Below the pieces are notes generated by a model, which saw only the letters and a program-made list of their open reading frames with translations, was not told where the DNA came from and made no database searches. DNA of 6,204 nt. It comes from Hyphomicrobiales bacterium. GTDB lineage: Bacteria > Pseudomonadota > Alphaproteobacteria > Rhizobiales > HXMU1428-3. The position numbers were made by a program, and so were the translations under genes. This document shows, in pieces, positions 1 through 5,222 of this stretch. The DNA lies in contig JAJFHW010000045.1 of the NCBI GenBank assembly GCA_021775385.1, positions 1 to 6,204 of the forward strand, given 5' to 3'. The number at the start of each line of letters is the position of its first letter. Position 1 is the first letter of the stretch.

Positions 1-24
1 TCCTCATTGTTTTTTGATTAAGTA

Positions 25-41
25 GTGAGTTTTAAACTCAC
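25..41. repeat. 17-bp palindrome, 8-bp arms
   Basis: GTGAGTTT and AAACTCAC flank a single T, giving a perfect inverted repeat. The tight spacing resembles a dimeric repressor operator more than an RNA hairpin, because a one-base loop must open. No T-tract follows it on the plus strand (ATAATG follows). On the minus strand it is followed by ACTACTTAATC, also not a T-tract, so a terminator role is less likely. It could act on this operon or on a gene to the left of the window. Confidence 0.5.
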
Positions 42-134
42 ATAATGATTGAATGTAAAAACATGAAATTTTTATTCTTTTTATTTGGGTATACTTGCTA
101 GTATTATTTATGTCTTTTTCTTTATTTCACTGAA

Positions 135-143
135 TTATCCGCT
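135..143 (+). promoter_or_regulatory. DnaA-box-like motif 1
   Basis: TTATCCGCT matches the DnaA box TTATCCACA at 7 of 9 positions, with the core TTATCC intact. It sits in the leader of a gene whose product is a stand-alone DnaA domain IV, which in DnaA itself recognises this sequence. A site this short and degenerate can occur by chance in AT-rich DNA, so an autoregulatory role is inference. Confidence 0.3.
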
Positions 144-205
144 CTACTAAGGGGGCGAGGATAGAAAGTGTTAAAATAAACCATTAATTTCTTTTTTTTC
201 TGAAT

Positions 206-214
206 TTATCCCCG
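206..214 (+). promoter_or_regulatory. DnaA-box-like motif 2
   Basis: TTATCCCCG matches TTATCCACA at 7 of 9 positions. The surrounding sequence (TGAATTTATCCCCGC) closely repeats that around motif 1 (TGAATTATCCGC), about 70 bp away in the same orientation. The two therefore look like a spaced direct repeat rather than isolated matches. Function is inferred only. Confidence 0.3.
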
Positions 215-280
215 CACACCTCATTAGCTCTTATTCTAACACCTAGGAATATATACCTATTTGTTCATGTGGAGAGAACA

Positions 281-685
281 ATGACATTCAGTTATACAGA
301 AATTAATGACGTAACAAACGACGCGGATCAACTTGCCGCGCCCCCCCAACTGCCAGACCCTACCCCCTTAAAAATAAACAGCGAAGTTGTGGGAGCTGTT
401 GTTTCTTCAATTTTTAAAATATCGAAAGATCAAATTTTTAGCCCTGAGAGAGGTAAGGCATCTGTGGCTTTTGCTCGTCAAACTGCAATGTATCTTACAC
501 ATATCACTTGCGGGCATTCTTACACAGATATCGGTTGTTTTTTTGGACGAGATCGTACAACCGTTTCACATGCCTGCCAACTAATTGAGGATAAACGAGA
601 GGACCCTGATATTGACTGGTCGTTAGATTTAATGGAACATTCGATCTTGTCTCTCATCAATCATTTTCATGAATGGAATGGATAA
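281..685 (+). CDS. DnaA domain IV-like helix-turn-helix protein
   Basis: This is a small, probably cytoplasmic DNA-binding protein of 134 residues. Residues about 34-106 match the C-terminal DNA-binding domain (domain IV) of the replication initiator DnaA: an ARQTAMYL helix at about 65-72, then S-x-x-x-IG-x-FFGRDRTTVSHAC at about 80-99, equivalent to GGRDHTTVLHAC in DnaA. The Asp, both Thr and the His of that recognition helix are kept, and DnaA's His is replaced by Arg. There is no AAA+ ATPase or domain I, so it cannot be an initiator; a DNA-box-binding regulator is more likely. The N-terminal 30 residues are Pro- and Asp-rich and look disordered. ATG 281 is preferred over an in-frame GTG at 269 because GGAGAG (271-276) lies at proper distance from it. 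Its stop codon abuts the next ATG (TAAATG), so translation of the pair is probably coupled. A run of seven C (341-347) lies in the coding sequence. Confidence 0.85.
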   Translation: MTFSYTEINDVTNDADQLAAPPQLPDPTPLKINSEVVGAVVSSIFKISKDQIFSPERGKASVAFARQTAMYLTHITCGHSYTDIGCFFGRDRTTVSHACQLIEDKREDPDIDWSLDLMEHSILSLINHFHEWNG

Positions 686-1552
686 ATGCGTATGACAGAC
701 ACAAGAAAACTTCCTTCCATTTCTAAACAAAAATTGTTACAGCGCCTTTCCCATCGCCTGTATTTTGTGAGAAAAGAAACTTGTCATTTACCTCAGTGGT
801 TTCTTTGCAAGCAAGATGAGATGAAGCTATTCAGCCCTATCTTTCTTATATCAGATGAACTTATGTCTGATTTTTTTAGCCAAGGAATATTAATTGAAAA
901 AAAGGATACAGCCCCTTTAAGCACAGCGGGGCGCACACTCATTCGGCGGCTTCTGGTCAATGATGGTGAGTTTGTTGGACAACATCAATTTAGAAGTGAT
1001 GAAACTTTGCTGAAGGATGGGATTAAAAAACAGGTTCTTATTGATCAAAAAGAAAGCCCTTTAGCCTGGCTTGCTAAACGAAAAAACAAAAATGGGTGCC
1101 CTTTACTAGACAGTCATCAGTTTGCCTCAGGTGAGAGATTACGCGCGGCCTTTGAAAAAAGCCAAATGTCTCCCAAAATAACTCAAAATTGGGATCGTCT
1201 GGCTACCTCACTTTCAAAACATGATAAAAATAGTTTCAATGAAGTTTTAGTAAGCGATGCCGTTTTAACAGCTAAACAACACTTTTATGCAGCGCTTGAT
1301 GCCGTTGGCCCCGAGCTCTCTAGTATTCTTGTTGATGTTTGTTGCGAACAACGTGGATTAGAAGATGCTGAAAAACGAAACAGTTGGCCTAAACGCTCTG
1401 GAAAAATTATACTCAGTATGGCCCTTACCAGGCTTGCGCGTTTTTATGGCTTTAACTCAACACCAAAACCGAGATTGAATACAGCAGGAAAGATCAACCA
1501 TTGGGGCAGCGAGGATTACCGCCCCCAGATTGATGGAATTGAAGGACAATAA
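686..1552 (+). CDS. DUF6456 domain protein
   Basis: The 288-residue product is recognisable as the DUF6456 family found widely in Hyphomicrobiales; its function is not established. Residues about 124-170 contain the family block SPLAWLAKRK...GERLRAAFE...ITQNWDRL. Residues about 190-256 contain the DUF6456 core, with LDAVGPELSSILVDVCC, a central GLEDAEKRNSWPKRSGKIIL, and a final ALTRLARFYG. This short helical core, ending in a basic helix, resembles an HTH or sigma-4-like fold, so nucleic acid binding is my inference. No signal peptide or membrane segment is visible. It is the second gene of the operon, starting directly at the stop of the DnaA-domain protein. ATG 692 is an alternative start. 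The pairing of the two families suggests that they act together, for example as co-regulators. An AT-rich hairpin with a T-tract follows. Confidence 0.8.
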   Translation: MRMTDTRKLPSISKQKLLQRLSHRLYFVRKETCHLPQWFLCKQDEMKLFSPIFLISDELMSDFFSQGILIEKKDTAPLSTAGRTLIRRLLVNDGEFVGQHQFRSDETLLKDGIKKQVLIDQKESPLAWLAKRKNKNGCPLLDSHQFASGERLRAAFEKSQMSPKITQNWDRLATSLSKHDKNSFNEVLVSDAVLTAKQHFYAALDAVGPELSSILVDVCCEQRGLEDAEKRNSWPKRSGKIILSMALTRLARFYGFNSTPKPRLNTAGKINHWGSEDYRPQIDGIEGQ

Positions 1553-1557
1553 GTTTT

Positions 1558-1580
1558 AAAACAATTTGTTTTTTCTTATT
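1558..1580 (+). terminator. Possible AT-rich terminator of the HTH/DUF6456 operon
   Basis: AAAACA and TGTTTT form a six-pair stem with a 3-base loop (1558-1572), running straight into a T-rich tract (to about 1583). The stem is almost all A-T and so weak, but its position six bases after the DUF6456 stop and before a convergent gene is what a terminator would need. On the opposite strand no T-tract follows, so it would not serve sufE equally well. Confidence 0.35.
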
Positions 1581-1598
1581 TTTATGATGAATAAATAT

Positions 1599-2009
1599 TT
1601 AACTCAAGGCCCTTTGAGCATCTGATTGTATTCGTTTCACCATAGCGTTTAAACCGTTTGAGCGCTGTGGTGAGATATGCTCATTTAAACCTAATGTCTT
1701 AAAAATCGACTGAACATCAGTTTTTAAAATTTCTTCAGGTGATTTGTTTGAAAAAATTGCGAAGACAATGGCCATCAACCCTCTCACAATATGGGCATCA
1801 CTATCCCCTGTAAGATAAATTAAATTTTCTTCGGATTTTATTTCTGAGGTTAACCAAACTTGACTTACACACCCCTGAACTTTTGTTTCAGGCGTTTTCA
1901 ATTCATCTGAATAAGGCTCTAGCTGGTTTCCAAGATCAATAACATAACGGTATCTGTCTTCCCATTCTTCAATATATTCAAAGTCAGAAATTATTTGTTC
2001 TAAGTTCAT
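1599..2009 (-). CDS. sufE: SufE cysteine desulfuration protein
   Basis: SufE takes persulfide sulfur from the cysteine desulfurase SufS and passes it to the SUF scaffold for iron-sulfur cluster assembly in the cytoplasm. The 136-residue product has the family's usual length. It opens with the typical IISDFEYIEEWEDRYRYVIDLG block (residues 6-27), and it carries the active-site motif V-Q-G-C-V-S-Q-V-W with Cys47 as the persulfide acceptor. A C-terminal region (GLMAIVFAIFSNKSPEEI...LGLNEHISPQRSNGLNAMV) is also typical. I chose ATG at 2009 because homologues begin just before this block; an in-frame TTG at 2021 would add four residues. Neither has a strong Shine-Dalgarno close by. The nearest AAGGAG (2042-2047) is about 32 bases before ATG 2009 and instead is positioned for an out-of-frame 16-codon ORF. 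No other suf gene is in the window. The 38-bp repeat array lies directly upstream. Confidence 0.93.
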   Translation of the reverse strand: MNLEQIISDFEYIEEWEDRYRYVIDLGNQLEPYSDELKTPETKVQGCVSQVWLTSEIKSEENLIYLTGDSDAHIVRGLMAIVFAIFSNKSPEEILKTDVQSIFKTLGLNEHISPQRSNGLNAMVKRIQSDAQRALS

Positions 2010-2034
2010 GTAGACACTCAATTTTTCTTGTCAT
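1984..2034 (-). CDS. Possible 16-codon leader ORF overlapping the sufE start
   Basis: On the minus strand, AAGGAG (2042-2047) followed by a 7-base spacer leads to an ATG at 2034. The ORF reads MTRKIECLHELRTNNF and stops with TGA at 1984-1986, 23 bases inside sufE and in a different frame. The ribosome-binding site is supplied by the last repeat unit of the array. If translated, it would deliver ribosomes past the sufE start, which lacks a strong site of its own, and so could couple to or repress sufE. It is equally possible that the site is accidental. No homologue is recognised. Confidence 0.3.
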   Translation of the reverse strand: MTRKIECLHELRTNNF

Positions 2035-2037
2035 TTT

Positions 2038-2240
2038 AGCGCTCCTTCAGTTGCCCACTAGCAACCGTCGCTTTTAGCGCTCCTTCAGTTGCCAACTAGC
2101 AACCGTCGTTTTTAGCGCTCCTTCAGTTGCCCACTAGCAACCATCGTTTTTAGCGCTCCTTCAGTTGCCCACTAGCAACCATCATTTTTAGCGCTCCTTC
2201 AGTTGCCCACTAGCAACCATCGCTTTTAGCGCTCCTTCAG
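2038..2240. repeat. Tandem array of 38-bp units (five complete, one partial)
   Basis: Five contiguous 38-bp units start at 2038, 2076, 2114, 2152 and 2190, and a 13-bp partial sixth occupies 2228-2240. There are no spacers. The first 18 bases are identical in all units; only unit positions 19, 30, 33 and 34 vary, which points to recent expansion or homogenisation. Each unit begins with the palindrome AGCGCT and contains GTTGC, a six-base loop, and GCAAC, a possible 5-bp hairpin. Read on the minus strand, the sufE direction, each unit also holds AAGGAG two bases after the hairpin. Because 38 is not a multiple of three and stops occur, the array is not one protein repeat. More diverged copies seem to continue to about 2300. 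Confidence 0.95.
2112..2220 (-). other. Three repeat-encoded mini-ORFs (MVASGQLKER)
   Basis: In units 5, 4 and 3 (minus strand, 2220-2188, 2182-2150 and 2144-2112) an ATG opens a 10-codon frame encoding MVASGQLKER and ending in TAA. In each case an AAGGAG from the preceding unit lies 11 bases before this ATG. In unit 4 a second ATG directly in front gives a spacing of 8. The last codons of each mini-ORF (AAG GAG) are themselves the ribosome-binding site for the next. In units 2 and 1 the ATG is ACG, so no mini-ORF opens. The geometry is directly visible; whether the peptides are made is unknown. Confidence 0.4.
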
Positions 2241-2385
2241 GCTGGCTTTTCTTAGCTCTAGATGCCCGCTTAGCATCCACACCAGCAACCGCGCTTGCTT
2301 AAAACCACGATCCACTTTTAAGTGACTAGCTCAAACTTTGCTACAAAATAATTTTTTGCACAGACAATAATTTTTAATGGAACTT
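2241..2385. other. Degenerate repeat flank and AT-rich gap
   Basis: This flank has no supportable gene. Bases 2251-2300 retain pieces of the 38-bp unit: a TTAGCTCT stretch, a GATGC/GCATC inverted repeat (2261-2277) standing where the units have GTTGC/GCAAC, and CCAGCAACCGCGCTTGCTT near 2282. A short CACTT-TT-AAGTG inverted repeat follows at about 2312-2323. Beyond that the sequence is AT-rich, without a recognisable promoter on either strand. Confidence 0.5.
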
Positions 2386-2449
2386 AAAAAAGGGAAGGCA
2401 CGTACCATGAAGAAATAAGGGCAGGGATATCTCTTCTAGTACGTGCCTT
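2386..2449 (-). terminator. Strong intrinsic terminator for the DUF5330 transcript
   Basis: The 11-bp perfect stem (2439-2449 with 2395-2405), followed on the minus strand by CCC and TTTTTT, is the best terminator in the window. The enclosed 33 bases add a second 7-position stem with one mismatch, so the whole is one long hairpin. It would end transcription from the DUF5330 gene before the repeat array, making sufE dependent on a promoter of its own between about 2240 and 2385. Confidence 0.6.
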
Positions 2450-2529
2450 GGTTGCGTCACCCTGTCATTTAGGGGGCGTCAGGGTGGCGGTAGGTAACTT
2501 TTTGCTAATCCTTATACCTGCTGATTAGC
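2386..2529 (-). ncRNA. Candidate structured RNA or extended terminator, three hairpins
   Basis: Three inverted repeats stand in a row. On the minus strand these are: GCTAATC/GATTAGC (2523-2529 with 2504-2510, loop 12); a 10-pair GC-rich stem with one G-U (2480-2489 with 2455-2464, loop 15); and an 11-bp perfect stem, AAGGCACGTAC with GTACGTGCCTT (2439-2449 with 2395-2405). The loop of the third pairs further (2410-2416 with 2429-2435, one mismatch). Three bases after it come six T (2386-2391), the form of an intrinsic terminator. The element starts 37 bases after the DUF5330 stop, so it may be that gene's 3' UTR and terminator, or a separate sRNA of about 140 nt. A TATAGA (2533-2538) could be a -10 box but lacks a -35. 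I do not recognise a known RNA family. Confidence 0.45.
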
Positions 2530-2565
2530 GTATCTATATTTTTTGATCAGGCTCTCTATTGCTGT

Positions 2566-2982
2566 CTATTTTGAAGCAACTCGCCACTCTGGCTCCATAT
2601 CTGCAGCCTTCAGCGTGTTTTGACCTTCAAATTTAGATGAAACTTTTGTTTTTACGGGCTGCTTTTCCAGGCTTCCAGTACGCCAACCTTCTGATTTGCC
2701 ATCTGATTTGGGGCTATATGCTGGCTTATATTCTTTTTGACTAGATTCTTTCATGTCTTTGGCGACAGCTACGACAATATTATACCCGTATTCCGCTTTA
2801 TATTTAATGGTACGCCATGCTTCCTGGCTTATATTGCATATATCTACGTTTCTATTGCAAAATTGGCTCATATCACGAAATGCATATTTTGTTGCGCCCA
2901 CAACATTTGATGAATTGTTATTTCCAAGGGGCACCAGCAAGATTACTAGTGAGACCCAGAAGAAAGTGCGAATTAAAAACAT
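2566..2982 (-). CDS. DUF5330 family protein, membrane-anchored or secreted
   Basis: This 138-residue protein of unknown function matches what I know of the DUF5330 family of Hyphomicrobiales. The N-terminus FLIRTFFWVSLVILLVPLG (residues 2-20) is a hydrophobic signal or anchor segment. It is followed by the family block SQFCNRNVDIC...KAEYGYNIV (about 39-70), with Cys42 and Cys49 placed to form a disulfide in the periplasm. The middle (about 76-120) is Lys/Ser-rich and probably disordered, and the C-terminal motif LKAADMEPEWR (124-134) is also family-typical. The ATG is supported by an AGGGA about 8 bases upstream. It lies on the same strand as sufE but 556 bases from it, with a strong terminator between, so the two are probably not one operon. 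It is divergent from the kinase gene. Confidence 0.75.
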   Translation of the reverse strand: MFLIRTFFWVSLVILLVPLGNNNSSNVVGATKYAFRDMSQFCNRNVDICNISQEAWRTIKYKAEYGYNIVVAVAKDMKESSQKEYKPAYSPKSDGKSEGWRTGSLEKQPVKTKVSSKFEGQNTLKAADMEPEWRVASK

Positions 2983-3362
2983 TTGTTATTCCCTGCTAAA
3001 GTGTTTTGTTCGATGAATAGACACTAACAAAGAAGTTCAAATAAATAATCAAAACTCGCGGCCAAATTAAATGTAAATTTAATGAGCAATTGAATGTATT
3101 TATATTATAAATCCACTAAAATTTTAATCTAATTTACGCATTGCAATAAAGTTACTTATCTTTAAAATTTTAAATAAATTTTATTCAATTTAATACTACT
3201 ATTTTTTCAATACGATACTTAAATCTAGTGCAATTCCTTTTCTTTCAATTACCCTCTAAATTTGAATTGCGATAACAATTTTATTATAATTTTATCTTTC
3301 ATTAATCAGAAACGTTCATAATTGCATTTAATGTTAGTTTTAAAGGTGCGGACTACGCATTT
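2983..3362. other. Very AT-rich divergent intergenic region
   Basis: This 380-bp region separates the DUF5330 gene from the kinase gene and must hold both promoters. The kinase promoter is clear (3262-3290). For the minus strand only weak candidates are seen, such as TATAAT at 3104-3109 with a poor -35 (TTAGAT, 17-base spacer). Two TTAA-N8-TTAA arrangements (3067-3082, and about 3328-3343) resemble the CtrA site, TTAA-N7-TTAA, but have one base too many. No gene or RNA is supportable here. Confidence 0.6.
3262..3290 (+). promoter_or_regulatory. Sigma-70-type promoter of the kinase gene
   Basis: TTGAAT (3262-3267) and a perfect TATAAT (3285-3290) are separated by exactly 17 bases, predicting a start near 3297 and a 5' leader of about 65 bases. 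An inverted repeat AATTG-cgataa-CAATT (3265-3280) overlaps the -35 and fills most of the spacer, where a repressor would block polymerase. In AT-rich DNA a chance TATAAT is common, but the correct spacing and position favour a real promoter. Confidence 0.5.
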
Positions 3363-5222
3363 ATGTTGAGCAAATTAAATCAATTAAAACAGGAGATGAC
3401 AGCTCTTATCTCCTCAAAAGTTGAGGGATATTACCATCCGTCAGCCCATGAAAATGCTTTGTCTCTGCACAGACATAAATCTTTCATACAATCTCATCTA
3501 ATGGGCGGCCTCATCGCCCTCTTTCTGTACCCTCTCTATTTATATCGCGTTGGCATACCCGGTTTTCTGGATATTTTAGTGCTCTTCTGGTTTCTTTCTC
3601 CACTTGCCACTGTTTATTACCTCTGCCGCACCGGAAATCTATCGATAGCGCATATGATTTCTGCGGTAAATTTGACCATTTTTGTGACAGTCGGCGCCGC
3701 TCTCACTGGCGGTATTCATTCCTTTCTTATTGCCTGGATGGTGATTGTGCCATTAGAGGCAGCCCTTTCCGGACATCGTAAAGTTATCTTTATCGCTTCA
3801 TCTGTTGCCGTAATTGCTCTTTTAGGTCTCTACATAGGCAGCAGCACTGGCCTATTTATTGCTGAGAGGCAATTTGGCTTTGGCCAGGAAGCTTTGTTAC
3901 TATTTGGATTGTTTTCTGCCTGCACTTACGGAAGCGCCATTGCCATGACAGTTCAGAAGGCCCACGAAGAATCTGAAAACTCTATTCGTGAAAGTGAGCA
4001 AAAATACCGTTTAATGGCTGATAACTCTACAGATATGATTAGTGTGCATGATCATAAAGGAATGGTCACCTTTGTTTCTCCTATTGCTGGACAGCTTTTT
4101 AACACCCAATCAACTACCCTGCTTAAAGGTGGGTTATTGGAAAGAATACATATCTCTGATCGACCAATTTACATGACGGCTCTTTCTAATTGCAAATCTT
4201 CTGCACAAGCCATAAGTGCGGAATTTAGAGTTAGGCGCGCTACAAACTCAGATACTCAGGCCCCAGACTATGTTTGGCTTGAAATGAGATGCAATAGAGT
4301 TGGTGCAACCGCTGGTGATGATCAGCATATAATCGCTGTTACACGTGATATCTCCGTTAGCAAAACTCAGGAGCTTGCTCTTCTTAAAGCTAGAGACGAG
4401 GCTGAAACGGCCAATATTTCCAAAACGCGCTTTCTAGCAAATATGAGCCATGAATTGCGCACCCCTTTGAATGCAATTATTGGCTTCTCCGATGTGCTTA
4501 GCATGGAGCTTTACGGTAAATTAGGTAACGAAAAATATACCGATTATTCTCGCTTAATTAATGAAGCTGGTGACCATTTGTTAAGTATCGTGAATAACAT
4601 TTTAGATATGTCAAAGATTGAAGTTGGCAAGTTTTCCATCACACCTGAAGCTTTTGAGCTTAATAACCTTGTTCATACATGTTGCGATATGATGGAACCT
4701 GAAGCAAATGACGCCTCAGTTCAAATCATAAAAGAATTTGATATTGGAACCCAAGACATTGTGGCTGATAGCCGAGCTGTTAAGCAAATGCTTATCAACT
4801 TACTCTCAAATGCCATTAAATTTAGCCCAACAGATACAAAAATCATTGTTCGGGTCACTATTAATGACCAAACAACAACTTTAGAAGTGATCGACCAAGG
4901 GATTGGCATTTCTCACAGTGATTTACCGAAATTGTGCAACCCGTTTGTTCAAGCAGATAATTCTTATAAACGGCAACATGAGGGTGTTGGGCTTGGATTG
5001 TCTGTTGTTAAGGGGCTTGCAAACCTACATGGTGGCAACCTGACGATTGAAAGCACTCTTGGCATTGGGACAACAGCGCGAATTGAACTACCTCTTGAAA
5101 CAAGTATTAATGAGAATTCTCCTACTGAAATCGTTCATAAAATTGAAGAAAACGAGGCCTGTATCATTCCATTTAGTGAGACCGTACAAACGCTTCAGAA
5201 AACTGCTCATGCTAAAAGCTAA
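3363..5222 (+). CDS. divJ: DivJ-like PAS sensor histidine kinase
   Basis: This inner-membrane histidine kinase has 619 residues. The N-terminal region holds about six membrane helices (roughly 45-63, 67-88, 95-115, 117-135, 140-160, 174-196), with little between them, so sensing is probably within the membrane. A PAS domain follows (about 212-332, starting ESEQKYRLMADNSTDMISV), then a linker helix and a HisKA domain with MSHELRTPLNAIIGFSDVL and phospho-acceptor His363. The HATPase domain has the N box (NLLSNAIKFSP, Asn483), G1 (DQGIGIS, Asp511), F box (NPF, 526-528) and G2 (GVGLGL, 541-546), so it should be active. The ELYGKLG...YTDYSRLINEAGDHLLSIVNNILDMSKIE stretch is characteristic of the DivJ/PleC/PdhS group, which controls DivK and PleD in the CtrA cell-cycle network. 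Multi-pass membrane region plus PAS and total length fit DivJ best, though the exact paralogue is inferred. About 40 residues follow the ATPase domain and match nothing I know. An AAAGGTG lies 14 bases before the ATG, a poor site. Confidence 0.85.
   Translation: MLSKLNQLKQEMTALISSKVEGYYHPSAHENALSLHRHKSFIQSHLMGGLIALFLYPLYLYRVGIPGFLDILVLFWFLSPLATVYYLCRTGNLSIAHMISAVNLTIFVTVGAALTGGIHSFLIAWMVIVPLEAALSGHRKVIFIASSVAVIALLGLYIGSSTGLFIAERQFGFGQEALLLFGLFSACTYGSAIAMTVQKAHEESENSIRESEQKYRLMADNSTDMISVHDHKGMVTFVSPIAGQLFNTQSTTLLKGGLLERIHISDRPIYMTALSNCKSSAQAISAEFRVRRATNSDTQAPDYVWLEMRCNRVGATAGDDQHIIAVTRDISVSKTQELALLKARDEAETANISKTRFLANMSHELRTPLNAIIGFSDVLSMELYGKLGNEKYTDYSRLINEAGDHLLSIVNNILDMSKIEVGKFSITPEAFELNNLVHTCCDMMEPEANDASVQIIKEFDIGTQDIVADSRAVKQMLINLLSNAIKFSPTDTKIIVRVTINDQTTTLEVIDQGIGISHSDLPKLCNPFVQADNSYKRQHEGVGLGLSVVKGLANLHGGNLTIESTLGIGTTARIELPLETSINENSPTEIVHKIEENEACIIPFSETVQTLQKTAHAKS

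Larger units (their letters stand above)
1..280. other. AT-rich leader of the HTH/DUF6456 operon
   Basis: This 280-bp stretch has no supportable gene. It holds a 17-bp palindrome (25-41), two DnaA-box-like motifs (135-143 and 206-214), and an imperfect long-range inverted repeat, 155-163 against 207-215, with one mismatch in nine pairs and a roughly 43-base loop. I looked for a -35/-10 pair and found only weak candidates, such as TATACT at 90-95 and TAAAAT at 172-177, neither with a convincing -35 box. The promoter of the operon is presumably here but cannot be placed by eye. Confidence 0.6.

Noticed and set aside
135..214. Replication origin suggested by DnaA-box-like motifs
   Set aside because: Only two degenerate boxes are present, with no cluster of boxes, and the neighbouring genes are not the usual origin neighbours such as full-length dnaA, dnaN or the hemE/parAB region.
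2038..2240. CRISPR-like regular repeats
   Set aside because: The 38-bp units are contiguous with no unique spacers, and no cas gene is near, so this is a tandem array and not CRISPR.
2377..2418. 13-codon basic ORF, MELKKGKARTMKK, on the plus strand
   Set aside because: There is no Shine-Dalgarno before the ATG, and it overlaps the terminator stem on the other strand.
2753..3016. Plus-strand ORF of 87 codons opposite the DUF5330 gene
   Set aside because: It is antisense to a recognisable family member with signal segment and conserved Cys, and its own protein shows no domain. It is a shadow frame.
3067..3082. CtrA box before the kinase and DUF5330 genes
   Set aside because: The half-sites are 8 bases apart instead of 7, and TTAA is expected often in such AT-rich DNA.
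3265..3280. Resemblance to the lac operator (GATAACAATT is shared)
   Set aside because: Only one half is similar, the rest does not fit, and no LacI-type gene or sugar operon is present. The match is probably chance in AT-rich DNA.
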